This document shows, one piece after another, positions 1 to 8,804 of a DNA stretch of 29,704 nucleotides; position 1 is the first letter of the stretch; each line of letters begins with the position of its first letter. The DNA is from an uncultured bacterium (GTDB lineage Bacteria > Hydrogenedentota > Hydrogenedentia > Hydrogenedentales > CAILVY01), in assembly GCA_937951485.1 (NCBI GenBank), contig CALEDJ010000048.1, positions 1-29,704 of the forward strand. The letters are read 5' to 3'. The notes under the pieces are model-generated. The model did not search any database and was not told where the DNA came from. It saw only the letters and a program-made list of their open reading frames with translations. The translations under genes and the position numbers were made by a program.

Positions 1-101
1 CATGCCTCAGGTTTCGCCATATACTCCCTCTCCCACGGGGAGAGGGAGCACAAACATGCCTCAGGTTTCGCCATATACCCCCTCTCCCACGGGGAGAGGG
101 G
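1..101. repeat. Tandem 54-bp repeat with GC hairpin
   Basis: Bases 1-47 recur at 55-101 with one visible mismatch, at base 25 against 79. Each unit carries a CCCTCTCCC / GGGAGAGGG inverted repeat around a short ACG-type loop. The second unit runs on into a G-rich tail to about 116. Such C-rich/G-rich palindromes are common dispersed intergenic elements. No coding sequence is evident, and the left edge of the window may cut further copies. Confidence 0.75.
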
Positions 102-388
102 TGGGGTGAGGGGAGATAACACGGGACACCTTGGTAAAGGGGTCAATTCTATCTCAGGAATACCCACGGATCGGTTGACGCATAGGATAAGCCCGCCACA
201 TCATCTTGATTCCACAGGATTCTCAAGGGGTTCCGGGCATAGCCCTTCATTCCCTTGACAATCTGTTTTGGACAACACTTATGCCATGGTATGGAAATTA
301 AACCATAGACGCAGCCTGTTCCAAAACAATAGCGGACGGCGCGCCCGAATTGCCCGGATGCACGACTAATGGACGCGTCGTTCCGGCC
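102..388. other. Non-coding stretch downstream of galK
   Basis: I see no convincing gene here. A 9-bp inverted repeat (TGTTTTGGA at 264-272, TCCAAAACA at 320-328) encloses a shorter TATGG/CCATA pairing, so the segment could fold, possibly as the 3' end of the galK transcript. There is no U-run typical of an intrinsic terminator. A TTGACA at 254-259 has no good -10 partner at normal spacing. Confidence 0.4.
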
Positions 389-1729
389 TTACGCGACATA
401 ATCCGCGCCGGGGCCGGGCTGGGCGATGAATATGGGGGGGGTGCCGGTGCGCCGCAGGAACTGGCGGTAGTATTGCTCGGTGACGGCGGGGATGAAGGCG
501 CCCGCATCCTCTTCGTAAATCAGGCTGACGGTGGCGCCGCCGAATCCGGCCCCGGTAAGGCGCGCGCCGAGCGCGCCCGCGTCACGCGCAGCCTCCACGA
601 GGGCGTCCAGTTCGGGGGAACTGATCTCGAAATCGTGCGCGCAACTTTCGTGCGAGGCGTTCATGAGCGCGCCGAAACTCTCCGCATCTCCCGCCAGCAG
701 CGCATCGCGGGCCATTTCCACACGACGGTACTCGGTCAGTTGGTGGCGGACCCGCGCCTGGATGGGGAATCCGTCCGGCGGCTCCGGCAGGTCGCCAAGC
801 CAGCGCGTTCGCACGGCTTCAGGCGGACAGCCCAGCCGCGCCGCGATGGCGGCGAGGGTCATGCGCGGTTTGTCCACGGCGCGCATGCAGAGTTCTTCGG
901 CTTCGGCGTGGGTGAGGCACAGCGGCCCGAACCACAGGTCCCCCAGGCGGTCGAGTTCCACCTCCTCGCCGAAATCCTCGTGCAGTTGCCGGCGCACCAG
1001 CGCCGTGGCGAGCGCGCACAGGCGCGGTCCCGCGTTGTATCGGTGCAACGCCTCGCCGCTCTTGTTCACCTTCACCGTGGAATCGCAGACCGCGATCGCA
1101 CAGCCGTCGGGCAGCGGCGCGTTTTCCATCCGCAGCGGGAAGAAGTCAATCTTACAGGCGTTGCCCTCGACCGCGTTGAGGATAACCGCCTGGTCCATGC
1201 CGCCGCCCCGCGTGCCCACATAGTGTTCCGCATCGGCCAGCAGTTCCGCCAGCGCCAGTCGCGAAAGGTCATCGCCAAGGCGCACGCCGACAGCCCTGAG
1301 ATACGCCATGGCGCAGGCCACTACCAGCGCCGAGGAGGAACTGAGGCCGGCGGCCATCGGCAAGGTGCTGCTGACCAGCACGTCCATCCCGGCCAGACGG
1401 GCCGGGCGCAGCGCCGCATTCACACCCTGCACCGCCGCCTTGCAGTAATTCTCCCACGAACCGGCTGCCGAAGCCGGGATTTTCGGAGCGTTCTGAAATG
1501 CAACCGTCGGGAACGCCGGATTGACGTTGCTCAGCGTGATCCGCCCATCGTCGCGCGGCTGAAACGCCAGGCGAATCTCCTGCGCGATGGCCATCGGCAG
1601 CACCGGCAGACCGTTGTAATCCGTGTGTTCTCCAATCAGGTTCACCCGCCCTGGCGCACGGCAGCACTCCGGCGGCGAAGAACCGGGGAAAACATCACGA
1701 AAAAGTTGCCGCAGTTCCTCAAATTCCAA
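389..1729 (-). CDS. galK: Galactokinase
   Basis: This is a GHMP-family kinase that phosphorylates galactose to galactose-1-phosphate at the first step of the Leloir pathway in the cytoplasm. The galactokinase signature GRVNLIGEHTDYNG is at residues 27-40, the ATP-binding PMAAGLSSSSAL at 124-135, the GTRGGGMDQ catalytic-base region at 172-180, and the C-terminal glycine-rich motif LTGAGFGG near residue 400. The 446 residues are slightly longer than a typical 380-430. The start is TTG: a GGAG lies 8 bases upstream, and the protein begins shortly before the conserved FRDVFP segment. No galT or galE is adjacent, so it stands alone. Other GHMP sugar kinases are less likely because the galactokinase signature is intact. 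Confidence 0.93.
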   Translation of the reverse strand: MEFEELRQLFRDVFPGSSPPECCRAPGRVNLIGEHTDYNGLPVLPMAIAQEIRLAFQPRDDGRITLSNVNPAFPTVAFQNAPKIPASAAGSWENYCKAAVQGVNAALRPARLAGMDVLVSSTLPMAAGLSSSSALVVACAMAYLRAVGVRLGDDLSRLALAELLADAEHYVGTRGGGMDQAVILNAVEGNACKIDFFPLRMENAPLPDGCAIAVCDSTVKVNKSGEALHRYNAGPRLCALATALVRRQLHEDFGEEVELDRLGDLWFGPLCLTHAEAEELCMRAVDKPRMTLAAIAARLGCPPEAVRTRWLGDLPEPPDGFPIQARVRHQLTEYRRVEMARDALLAGDAESFGALMNASHESCAHDFEISSPELDALVEAARDAGALGARLTGAGFGGATVSLIYEEDAGAFIPAVTEQYYRQFLRRTGTPPIFIAQPGPGADYVA

Positions 1730-1971
1730 TGCAGTAACTCCGATACTTCGCGATTCTGCCGTACGCCATGATCATCACGCCTGATTCGCGTCCCGGGTCC
1801 GCCGGGGTGGTTTATCGGCAACCGGCAATCGCACCCGAGGTGGCTCGGATCACGATTCGGGCATCGCCGAGAGGACCGATGCGGATCATAGCCTGCCATT
1901 TCCTGACGCCGGGCGCAAACGCGGACCAGGCGGCTCCCAGAAACTGTTATTTCTGACCTTTCTGGACGCAC

Positions 1972-2010
1972 TTGAAAATCAGTCAAAAAATCTGTAGAAT
2001 CCGGATTCTA
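1972..2010 (+). promoter_or_regulatory. Sigma-70 promoter with overlapping 16-bp palindrome
   Basis: TTGAAA (1972-1977) and TAGAAT (1995-2000) are separated by exactly 17 bases, a good sigma-70 arrangement facing acs. The perfect palindrome TAGAATCCGGATTCTA (1995-2010) starts with the -10 box and covers the expected start of transcription. A dimeric repressor bound there would block RNA polymerase. This is seen directly in the sequence; its use as an operator is inference. Confidence 0.6.
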
Positions 2011-2024
2011 ACGAACGGTAGGTA

Positions 2025-2116
2025 GCCCGGCGCAACAAAACGCCGCGGGCCCCATTCGCCAGTGGGCTGGGAAAGTCGGAAGGGTGTGTCTTCCGCGTCG
2101 CGCGGCGGATACTGGC
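2025..2116 (+). promoter_or_regulatory. Structured 5' leader of acs
   Basis: The predicted transcript has a leader of about 230 bases. A first hairpin pairs GCCCGGCG (2025-2032) with the 2041-2050 segment, leaving a two-base bulge at 2045-2046. A second module is closed by GCCAGT (2058-2063) pairing with ACTGGC (2111-2116) and contains an internal GGAAG/CTTCC stem. No known riboswitch consensus is recognised. It may be a regulatory leader or simply a folded untranslated region. Confidence 0.35.
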
Positions 2117-2236
2117 AAAAGCAGCGGCGAGGCAATTGCATCGCGGCGATACAGTTCAGCGGCATTGTTACAAGAATCGTAAACACAACAGTGGAATTTC
2201 AGCAGAAAATTCAACCGTAATGGAGGACAAGAGAAC

Positions 2237-4231
2237 ATGGGGACCGAAAACACAAAGGCGATTAGTTCATTGATGGTCGAGAATCGGACGTTTCCGCCAT
2301 CTCCGGAGGTATCGGCGCGGGCGCACATCAAGTCGTTCGACCAGTACAAGGCGATGTGGGAACGATCGCTGAACGATTCCGACGCATTCTGGCTGGAGCA
2401 GGCGGAAACGCTGCACTGGTTCAAGAAGCCGACCAAAGCACTGGAGTACACGTGGGACACGGAAAAACGCATCATCCAGCACACGTGGTTTGCGGACGGC
2501 GAGATGAACGTGGCTTACAACTGCCTGGATCGCCACCTGGGCACGCCCATCGCCAAGAAAACGGCGCTGCTCTGGCAGGGCGAGCCGGAAGACGACGTCA
2601 AGTCCATCACGTATGAAGAACTGCACAGGGAAGTGTGCAAGTTCGCGAACGTGCTGAAGTCTCTGGGCGTGAAGAAGGGCGACCGCATCTGCATTTACCT
2701 GCCGATGATCCTCGAACTGCCCATTGTGATGCTTGCCAGCGCGCGCATCGGCGCCATCCACTCCGTGGTTTTCGGCGGTTTCAGCGCCGACGCCATCAAG
2801 GACCGCGTACAGGACTCCGACTGCAAGATTCTCATCACCTCCAATGTTTCCCTGCGATCCGGAAAGCACATCGGCCTGAAGGCCATCGCTGACGAGGCGA
2901 TGCAGAACACGCCGACCATCGAGAAGTGCATCGTGGTCAAGCGCAACGAAGAGCCATGCGCCATGACAGAAGGCCGCGACCTGTGGTACGACGAACTGAT
3001 GGCCCAGGCAAGCGATCAATGCGAAGCGGAGAAGATGAACGCGGAAGACCCCCTGTTCATCCTCTACACTTCCGGGTCCACCGGCAAGCCCAAGGGCGTG
3101 GTCCACACCACGGCGGGCTATCTGCTGCATGTGGCCATGTCGCACAAGTACATTTTCGATATTCATGACGACGACATGTACTGGTGCACGGCGGACATCG
3201 GCTGGGTGACCGGCCACAGTTATATCGTGTACGGCCCGCTCGCCAACGGCGCAACGTCAGTGATGTTCGAAGGCGTGCCGACATACCCCGATCCCGGTCG
3301 CTTCTGGAAGATCGTCGAAAAGTTCAAGTGCACCGTGATTTACACCGCGCCGACCGCCATCCGCGCACTCATCCAGAAGGGCGACGAATGGCCCGCGAAG
3401 TACGACCTCAGCAGCCTGCGCGTGCTGGGCACCGTCGGCGAGCCCATCAACCCCGAAGCGTGGATATGGTATTACGAGAAAATCGGACATGAACGTTGTC
3501 CCATCGTGGATACCTGGTGGCAGACGGAGACCGGCGGCATCCTGATCACGCCGCTCCCCGGCTCCCACACCCTCAAGCCCGGCAGCGCCACCCGCCCCTT
3601 CTTCGGCGTGGACCCTGTGATCCTTCGCGATGACGCCACCGAGTGCGGCCCGAATGAAGGCGGCAAACTCTGCATCCGCAGACCGTGGCCCGGCATCATG
3701 CGGACGATGTGGGGCGATCACGACCGCTTCATTGACACCTACTTCACCATGTATAAAAACCTGTATTTCACCGGCGACGGCTGCCGCAAGGACGATGACG
3801 GCGACTACTGGTTGATGGGCCGCATTGATGACGTGGTGAACGTGTCCGGGCACCGCATCGGCACCGCCGAAGTCGAAAGCGCGCTGGTCAGTCACCCGAA
3901 GGTGGCCGAGGCCGCGGTGGCGCCCATGCCGCACGAAATCAAGGGTCAGGCGCTCTACGCCTACGTGACGCTGGTGGGCGGTGTGGAAGAAAGCCAGGAG
4001 TTGCGCAAGGAACTGATCAACCACGTCCGCAAGGAAATCGGCCCGATCGCCGCCCCCGACGTGCTGCAGTTCGCGCCTGCGCTGCCCAAGACCCGTTCCG
4101 GCAAGATTATGCGCCGTATTCTTCGAAAGATTGCCGAGAATGCGGTTGACCAGATCGGTGACACCACCACCCTGGCTGACCCGCACGTGGTCGAGCAGTT
4201 GGTGGAAGGCCGCAAGGCTTTGCTGAAGTAG
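2237..4231 (+). CDS. acs: Acetyl-CoA synthetase (AMP-forming)
   Basis: This cytoplasmic ANL-superfamily enzyme converts acetate, ATP and CoA to acetyl-CoA, AMP and pyrophosphate through acetyl-AMP. At 664 residues it has the usual length. The phosphate-binding loop [11 protein letters not shown] is at 277-287, the adenine-binding WWQTETGG at 427-434, the hinge region with TGDG at 512-515, and the C-terminal PKTRSGK at 617-623, whose last lysine is catalytic and the usual site of regulatory acetylation. The ATG is preceded by GGAGG at 10 bases. A promoter with an overlapping palindrome and a long folded leader lie upstream. The carrier gene that follows 79 bases later on the same strand suggests uptake and activation of acetate or a related short acid. 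Propionyl-CoA synthetase is a less likely alternative. Confidence 0.95.
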   Translation: MGTENTKAISSLMVENRTFPPSPEVSARAHIKSFDQYKAMWERSLNDSDAFWLEQAETLHWFKKPTKALEYTWDTEKRIIQHTWFADGEMNVAYNCLDRHLGTPIAKKTALLWQGEPEDDVKSITYEELHREVCKFANVLKSLGVKKGDRICIYLPMILELPIVMLASARIGAIHSVVFGGFSADAIKDRVQDSDCKILITSNVSLRSGKHIGLKAIADEAMQNTPTIEKCIVVKRNEEPCAMTEGRDLWYDELMAQASDQCEAEKMNAEDPLFILYTSGSTGKPKGVVHTTAGYLLHVAMSHKYIFDIHDDDMYWCTADIGWVTGHSYIVYGPLANGATSVMFEGVPTYPDPGRFWKIVEKFKCTVIYTAPTAIRALIQKGDEWPAKYDLSSLRVLGTVGEPINPEAWIWYYEKIGHERCPIVDTWWQTETGGILITPLPGSHTLKPGSATRPFFGVDPVILRDDATECGPNEGGKLCIRRPWPGIMRTMWGDHDRFIDTYFTMYKNLYFTGDGCRKDDDGDYWLMGRIDDVVNVSGHRIGTAEVESALVSHPKVAEAAVAPMPHEIKGQALYAYVTLVGGVEESQELRKELINHVRKEIGPIAAPDVLQFAPALPKTRSGKIMRRILRKIAENAVDQIGDTTTLADPHVVEQLVEGRKALLK

Positions 4232-4256
4232 TTGAAGACAACATGAACCGTGAAGG

Positions 4257-4290
4257 GGGCTGGGCGTCTGCAACGCGCCCAGCCCTGTTT
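4257..4290 (+). terminator. Hairpin between acs and the carrier gene
   Basis: A perfect 10-bp stem, GGGCTGGGCG (4257-4266) with CGCCCAGCCC (4276-4285), is followed by TGTTT. It resembles a weak intrinsic terminator and could reduce transcription from acs into the transporter gene, or protect the upstream mRNA. The U-run is short, so termination would be partial at best. Confidence 0.5.
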
Positions 4291-4310
4291 CCGGGGGGAA
4301 GGGAATCGCC

Positions 4311-5699
4311 ATGGCTGATGAAAAACTCATGAACAGGTGGTTGGTCGTCGTCGGGGCGCTAGTGATTCAGGTGAGTCTGGGCGCGGTTTACATTTGGAGC
4401 GTGTTTCAAACGCCGCTCAAAGCCGTGTTTCCCACCTGGACCGAGACGCAGGTCACCCTGCCCGCCCAGTTGGTGCTCGCGGCATTTGCCCTCGCCGTCA
4501 TCTTCGGCGGGCGCATCCAGGACAAACTGGGGCCCCGCAAGGTCGGCACCGCGGGGGGTGTCATTCTCGGCCTCGGCCTGATCCTGGCCCGTTTCACCGG
4601 CAATCTGCCCCCCGGCCCGGCACTGGCATGGCTGATCCTCACGTTCTCCGTCCTTGGCGGCATCGGCATCGGCGCGGCCTACGTGTGCCCCATCGCCACG
4701 TGCGTAAAATGGTTTCCCGACAAGCGCGGGCTGATCACCGGTCTGGCGGTGGCGGGATTCGGCGCAGGGGCGTTCTTTTTCGCGCCGCTGGCGAAAGCGC
4801 TCATTTCGGGCGGCGCCTACCAGTTATTCGGCCTGAGCCTCTTCACCCTCCCGGCATTGGGTGTGTTCAATACCTTCATGACCCTGGGCATCATCTTCCT
4901 CGTGGCAGTGGTCGTGGGTTCCCAACTGCTCCGCAACCCGCCGGCAGGATATCTGCCCGCGGGATGGACACCACCCAAACCGGCCGCCGGCGCCGCTGCG
5001 TCGAAGGTGGATTTCACCCCCACCGAGATGCTCAAGACCCCCATGTTCTGGATTCTCTGGCTGACCTATTTCGCGGGTTGCGCAGCAGGTCTGCAGGTCA
5101 TCATGAAGGCGTCGCCGATATGGCAGTCGTTCAGCATCGCACCGATGCAGCCGCCGGTGTCGGAAAGCGCATTTGGCGCAGTCGCGGCGGCCGGCGCGAT
5201 GGCCGTGTCTATTCTCGCCATTTTCAACGCCATTGGCAGGATTCTCTGGGGTAAAATCTCCGACAACATCGGCCGCAAGAACACACTCGTGCTGATGTTC
5301 GCCATCTGCGCCGTGGCCATGTTCGCACTGGACTGGATGCGTGCGTATCCCCTGTACCTGGCCGGTATCTGCGTGGTGGGTCTGTGCTTCGGCGGTTATC
5401 TGGCCTTGTATCCCGCCGTGACGGCGGATTACTACGGCACAAAGCACATCGGCGTGAACTACGGCTGGATGTTCAGCGCCTATGGCGTGGGCGGCCTCTC
5501 CGGCCCCTTCCTCGCGGCGTGGCTGATGAAAACCGTCAAGACCGTCGAGTACCAGGTCACCGACGCCGCCGGTCAACTCGTCACGAAAACTTTCGCCGTG
5601 GGCGATTACCGCACCGCGTTCTTCGTTTCCGGGGTCGCCTGCGCAATTGCGGCCGTTCTGACGCTTTCCATCAGCGCGCCCAAGGTCAAGGGCGGCTGA
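4311..5699 (+). CDS. OFA-family MFS transporter (oxalate/formate antiporter type)
   Basis: This integral membrane carrier of the major facilitator superfamily has about twelve hydrophobic segments over 462 residues. The N-terminus (RWLVVVGALVIQVSLGAVYI, residues 9-28) is a clear first membrane helix and is characteristic of the oxalate:formate antiporter group, with the MFS loop GRIQDKLGPRKVG near residues 65-78 and the mirrored GKISDNIGRKN in the second half. A soluble segment with few hydrophobic residues lies near residues 410-435, before the last helix. The start has AAGGGA about 7 bases upstream. Members carry oxalate, formate, lactate, pyruvate or other monocarboxylates, so the substrate is not fixed by sequence. 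Its position behind acs favours acetate or a related monocarboxylate. A strong terminator follows. Confidence 0.85.
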   Translation: MADEKLMNRWLVVVGALVIQVSLGAVYIWSVFQTPLKAVFPTWTETQVTLPAQLVLAAFALAVIFGGRIQDKLGPRKVGTAGGVILGLGLILARFTGNLPPGPALAWLILTFSVLGGIGIGAAYVCPIATCVKWFPDKRGLITGLAVAGFGAGAFFFAPLAKALISGGAYQLFGLSLFTLPALGVFNTFMTLGIIFLVAVVVGSQLLRNPPAGYLPAGWTPPKPAAGAAASKVDFTPTEMLKTPMFWILWLTYFAGCAAGLQVIMKASPIWQSFSIAPMQPPVSESAFGAVAAAGAMAVSILAIFNAIGRILWGKISDNIGRKNTLVLMFAICAVAMFALDWMRAYPLYLAGICVVGLCFGGYLALYPAVTADYYGTKHIGVNYGWMFSAYGVGGLSGPFLAAWLMKTVKTVEYQVTDAAGQLVTKTFAVGDYRTAFFVSGVACAIAAVLTLSISAPKVKGG

Positions 5700-5722
5700 C
5701 ATATCTTACCAGCGCTCTAATT

Positions 5723-5753
5723 AAGGCCGGACCGCTTGCGGCCCGGCCTTTTT
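5723..5753 (+). terminator. Intrinsic terminator of the acs-carrier unit
   Basis: AAGGCCGG (5723-5730) pairs with CCGGCCTT (5743-5750), with an inner CCGC/GCGG stem, and is followed by a run of T. It lies 23 bases after the carrier stop codon. It could act weakly on the opposite strand for cysC, but no U-run is present on that side. Confidence 0.88.
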
Positions 5754-5800
5754 ATCAGGGCAGCGAATGCCGGATAGCGCCGCAGCGCGTTTTCCTGGGG

Positions 5801-6415
5801 CTACGCCACGTTGAAAATCCCGTGCGACTCCAGGTAATCAATGACCCGTTTTGAGGAAACCTCGATGGGTTCGGACGAGGTGTCAATGACAAGTTCCGGG
5901 TTCGTGGGTTCTTCATACGGTGCGGAAATGCCCGTGAATTCGGGGATTTCTCCGGCCCGGGCTTTTTTGTACAACCCCTTCGGGTCCCGCTGCTCGCACA
6001 CGGCGAGGTCGCATTTAACATAGACTTCGATAAAGGAGTCCGCGCTGATGGCCCGCGCTTTGTCCCGGTCCGCACGGTATGGCGAAATGAAGGCCGTCAT
6101 GGCGATCACGCCGGCATCTGCGAAGAGTTTGGCCACCTCGCCGATGCGCCGGATATTTTCCTCTCGGTCTTCCGGCGAAAAGCCCAGGTCTTTATTCAGC
6201 CCATGGCGGATGTTATCCCCATCCAGCACATAGGTGCGGCAGCCCCGCTCAAAAAGGGCGTTCTCCACCGCATGCGCCAGGGTGGATTTTCCCGATCCCG
6301 ACAGCCCGGTAAACCACAGGACCACCCCTTTATGGCCGTTGGCGCGTTCGCGATCCGCGCGTGTGATGTCGCCCTGATGCCACGTGATATTCGTCGCTCT
6401 TACCATATCCGCCAT
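5801..6415 (-). CDS. cysC: Adenylylsulfate (APS) kinase
   Basis: The enzyme phosphorylates adenosine 5'-phosphosulfate to PAPS, the sulfate donor for assimilation and for sulfotransferases, in the cytoplasm. At 204 residues it is of normal length. The P-loop GLSGSGKS is at 37-44, the APS-binding [10 protein letters not shown] at 65-74, SPYRADRD at 111-118, and the lid-like [13 protein letters not shown] segment near 156-168. The open frame extends far upstream, but the ATG chosen has AGGAG at about 10 bases and gives the normal family N-terminus. No cysD, cysN or sulfate permease is adjacent, so the gene is isolated from its usual partners. It has its own promoter just downstream of the terminator of the preceding gene. 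Confidence 0.93.
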   Translation of the reverse strand: MADMVRATNITWHQGDITRADRERANGHKGVVLWFTGLSGSGKSTLAHAVENALFERGCRTYVLDGDNIRHGLNKDLGFSPEDREENIRRIGEVAKLFADAGVIAMTAFISPYRADRDKARAISADSFIEVYVKCDLAVCEQRDPKGLYKKARAGEIPEFTGISAPYEEPTNPELVIDTSSEPIEVSSKRVIDYLESHGIFNVA

Positions 6416-6434
6416 GAATGTGATCTCCTGCGCC

Positions 6435-6502
6435 GGACGGCGCGTTGTGGGGATGTCCCATCGAAGGGGCGCAGTATAGCAGGCGCGCCGTCCCTGCGCC
6501 AA
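6435..6502 (-). promoter_or_regulatory. cysC promoter flanked by 10-bp inverted repeat
   Basis: On the minus strand TTGGCG (6502-6497) and TATACT (6478-6473) are 18 bases apart and point to cysC. The spacer holds one arm (CGCGCCGTCC, 6484-6493) of a perfect 10-bp inverted repeat whose other arm (GGACGGCGCG, 6435-6444) is in the leader, so the arms flank the -10 box and the start of transcription. The arms could be regulator sites or form an RNA stem only if transcription began further upstream. Confidence 0.5.
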
Positions 6503-6532
6503 AAAAACCCCGCCGATGTATTGGGCGGGGTT
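6501..6532 (-). terminator. Intrinsic terminator of the Gfo/Idh/MocA gene
   Basis: On the minus strand a 9-bp stem, AACCCCGCC with GGCGGGGTT (6532-6524 and 6514-6506), is followed by an uninterrupted U-run (6507-6501). It starts 28 bases after the stop codon. It abuts the -35 box of the cysC promoter. Confidence 0.9.
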
Positions 6533-6560
6533 CAAAAGGAGCCGTCGGCTGATATGCTGC

Positions 6561-7925
6561 TCACAGCGGCATGTCGCGCCAGCCGCGGCGGTATTTCTTG
6601 GTGAGCAGGCCGGTGGCCTTGCGGTTGCCCTTGATCTCCATGGCCGCCACGTCGAAGACAATCTTTTCGCCCGCGAGCAGGGCCACATTGCCCATGTTGG
6701 CGACTTCGGTGAGGGGGCCGGAGTAACTGAAATCGGAGCAGGCCTGTTCCCCTGTTTTGCAGCACGCAATCCAGTTGGCGTAGGAGTTGCCGTCGGGGAT
6801 GCGCGGGATGGTGGGGGCGGGGCGCTTGTAGTCCCGCATGAGTTCATCCGGCAAGAGACGCGATTCGCCGCCATAGCAGCCGGAGGTCATTACGCCCTTC
6901 GTACCGATGAAGAGCGATCCGTTGTCGCCGTCGCCCAGTTTCTGGTCTTCGGGCACGCCTTCGGGCCGCGGCGGCCGGTGGCCGCCGTCATACCAATAGA
7001 CATCCACCGGTCCCATGTCGGCGCGGGCGGGGAAAGTGAACTTGATAATGGATTTTTTTGGCGGGGTTTGATCGGTCATACCCTCCTGGGTGAGGACTTC
7101 GACGCTGTATTCCGGGGCGTCGCCCAGTTTCAGGGACCAGAAGGCGGGGTCCATGATATGGCAGGCCATGTCGCCGATGGCGCCGCAGCCGAAATCCCAC
7201 CAGCCGCGCCATTTGAATGGGGCGTAGCCGGGGTTGTAGGGGCGCATCGGCGCCACGCCGATCCACAGGTCCCAATCCAATTCTTCGGGGACGGGGCGTC
7301 CGGGCAGCGGTTTGGAAATGCCCTGCGGCCAGATCGGGCGGTCCGTCCAGATGTGCGCCTCCTTCACCTCGCCAATCGCGCCGGCCCAGATCATCTCACA
7401 CAACTCGCGCACACCGTCGCCTGCGTGGCCCTGGTTGCCCATCTGCGTAACGACGCCGGTTTCCCTGGCGGTTTTGGCCAGCAGCCGCGCTTCCGCGATG
7501 GTGTGCGTGAGGGGTTTCTGCACACGCACGTGCTTGCCCATCTTCATCGCCATGTAGGCTGCGGGCGCGTGCATGTGGTCGGGGGTGGACACGGTGACCG
7601 CGTCAATCTCCTTGTCCATCTCCTCCAGCATTTTGCGGTAATCCTTGTACTTCCTGGGGTCGGGCAGGTCGTGGAAGGTTTCCTCAGCCTTCTTCCAGTC
7701 CACATCGCAGAGCGCGACGATATTCTCCGAGCGACAATTCATGATATCGCCCCGGCCCATGCCGCCGACGCCAATCCCGGCAATGTTCAGTTTCTCATTC
7801 GGCGACAGTTTGCGTGGGATCACCCGCGCCGTATTCGGTTTGGCCGCCCAGCCTGTGAAGGCCAGCGTGGCGGTTGTCGTCGTCGCCGCCAGGAAAGCCC
7901 GCCGCGTCATCTTCCCATCTCGCAT
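6561..7925 (-). CDS. Tat-exported Gfo/Idh/MocA family oxidoreductase
   Basis: This NAD(P)-dependent sugar or cyclitol oxidoreductase-like protein has 454 residues. The N-terminus carries a twin-arginine signal: MTRRAFLAA (6-14) followed by an Ala/Thr-rich hydrophobic run, predicting export in folded form with bound cofactor. A Rossmann motif GIGVGGMG follows at about 50-57, then the family's STPDHMHAP and VQKPLTHT segments, where Gln replaces the Glu of the common EKP motif. The C-terminal half fits the GFO_IDH_MocA C-terminal substrate domain. The ATG at 7925 has GGAGG at about 10 bases; the internal Met6 has no proper spacing. Exported members abound in Planctomycetes-like bacteria, where they are linked to polysaccharide degradation. 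The substrate is unknown, and no sugar-degradation genes are adjacent. Confidence 0.88.
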   Translation of the reverse strand: MRDGKMTRRAFLAATTTTATLAFTGWAAKPNTARVIPRKLSPNEKLNIAGIGVGGMGRGDIMNCRSENIVALCDVDWKKAEETFHDLPDPRKYKDYRKMLEEMDKEIDAVTVSTPDHMHAPAAYMAMKMGKHVRVQKPLTHTIAEARLLAKTARETGVVTQMGNQGHAGDGVRELCEMIWAGAIGEVKEAHIWTDRPIWPQGISKPLPGRPVPEELDWDLWIGVAPMRPYNPGYAPFKWRGWWDFGCGAIGDMACHIMDPAFWSLKLGDAPEYSVEVLTQEGMTDQTPPKKSIIKFTFPARADMGPVDVYWYDGGHRPPRPEGVPEDQKLGDGDNGSLFIGTKGVMTSGCYGGESRLLPDELMRDYKRPAPTIPRIPDGNSYANWIACCKTGEQACSDFSYSGPLTEVANMGNVALLAGEKIVFDVAAMEIKGNRKATGLLTKKYRRGWRDMPL

Positions 7926-8019
7926 AAAAAAGAACCTCCCGCGCCCGCACCGCGGGCGTTACCTCGTTAGCATTGGAACAGAAAGGACGAAAAACAAAGA
8001 TAAGCATAATCCTATGACA

Positions 8020-8038
8020 GCGCGTTCGTCAAACGCGC
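8020..8038 (-). terminator. GC hairpin downstream of rluB
   Basis: GCGCGTT (8020-8026) and AACGCGC (8032-8038) form a 7-bp stem with a five-base loop between the rluB stop codon and the next gene on the same strand. There is no following U-run, so it is at best a weak or factor-assisted terminator, or an mRNA-stabilising 3' hairpin. Confidence 0.3.
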
Positions 8039-8062
8039 CATACGAAAGAAGAGTAGTTAAGA

Positions 8063-8800
8063 TTAGCGTTCCCCTGCTTGCGCATTCACGAGGTTCACAG
8101 CAACGCGGAGCCGTTGGATTTCCTCAAGATCGAGATAGCGCCACTCTCCGGGGCGGAGTCCTTCGGCGGTAATGCCGCAGAAGGCGGTGCGGCGGAGGCT
8201 GCGGACCGGGTGGCCCACGGCGGCGCAGAGGCGTTTCACCTCGTGTTTGCGGCCTTCACGAAGGGTCAGGCGGATGCGGCTGCGGCCGGGGCTGCTCTGG
8301 AGGATGGCCGCGCGCACGGCGACCGCCATCCCGTCGTCAAGGCGCACCCCCGCCTCCATGCGCCGGAGGATTTCGGGCGTCACGCGGCCAAGGACCACCG
8401 CGTGGTATTCCTTGTCAATGCCGTAGCGGGGGTGCATGAGCCGGTGCGCCAGATCACCGTCGTTGGTGAAGAGCAGCACGCCCTCGACGTCCATGTCGAG
8501 CCGGCCCACGGGATAGACGCGCGCCTTGACGCCCTCGACACACTCCAATACGGTGGCGCGCCCGTGGGTGTCCTTCGCAGTGGTGATCACGCCTGCGGGC
8601 TTGTTCAGCACGACATAGACCTTTTCGTCGCGCGCAAGCGGCGCGCCGTCCACGGCCACCTCGTCATGGTCCGGGTCAATGGATTGGCCCAGTGTGGCGG
8701 GCGCGCCGTTCACCTGGACGCGGCCCGCCGTGATCAGTTGTTCCGAGGCGCGGCGCGAGGCGACCCCACATTCCGCAAGGTATTTCTGCAGTCGGATCAA
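8063..8800 (-). CDS. rluB: RluB/RsuA-family pseudouridine synthase
   Basis: The product isomerises a specific uridine in ribosomal RNA; RluB acts on 23S and RsuA on 16S. It has 245 residues with an N-terminal S4 RNA-binding domain (IRLQKYLAECGVASRRASE, residues 2-20, continuing to about 50) and the catalytic motif GRLDMDVEGVLLFTNDG at 99-115, in which Asp102 is the catalytic aspartate. The start is TTG, 4 bases after the scpB stop codon. The N-terminus from this TTG matches the family's first residues, which decides the start. The scpB-rluB pairing is widespread in bacteria and favours RluB over RsuA. The target nucleotide itself is an inference. Confidence 0.88.
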   Translation of the reverse strand: MIRLQKYLAECGVASRRASEQLITAGRVQVNGAPATLGQSIDPDHDEVAVDGAPLARDEKVYVVLNKPAGVITTAKDTHGRATVLECVEGVKARVYPVGRLDMDVEGVLLFTNDGDLAHRLMHPRYGIDKEYHAVVLGRVTPEILRRMEAGVRLDDGMAVAVRAAILQSSPGRSRIRLTLREGRKHEVKRLCAAVGHPVRSLRRTAFCGITAEGLRPGEWRYLDLEEIQRLRVAVNLVNAQAGER

Positions 8801-8804
8801 GGCG

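Larger units (their letters stand above)
1730..2236. other. Divergent intergenic region galK/acs
   Basis: This 507-bp region separates the divergent galK and acs genes. It holds the acs promoter, a palindrome and a structured leader, which are listed separately. From 1730 to about 1970 I find no convincing galK promoter and no real gene; short open frames there have no ribosome binding site and no recognisable product. Confidence 0.5.

Noticed and set aside
1-116. CRISPR array
   Set aside because: Only two units, directly adjacent with a 7-base gap, each a palindrome; there are no spacers and no cas genes.
350-1771. 473-codon plus-strand frame opposite galK, longer than galK itself
   Set aside because: It mirrors galK codon structure, has no ribosome binding site and no recognisable product; galK has all its motifs. 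GC-rich third positions create such shadows, also opposite hypF, the Gfo gene, hypD and acs.
2021-2116. Cobalamin riboswitch in the acs leader
   Set aside because: A CCAGTGGGCTGGGAAAG-like stretch superficially resembles part of that riboswitch, but the conserved B12 box and the other core segments are missing.
6416-6874. N-terminal extension of cysC by about 150 codons
   Set aside because: It would read through the terminator and the C-terminal part of the Gfo gene; the internal ATG has a proper ribosome binding site and the normal family length.
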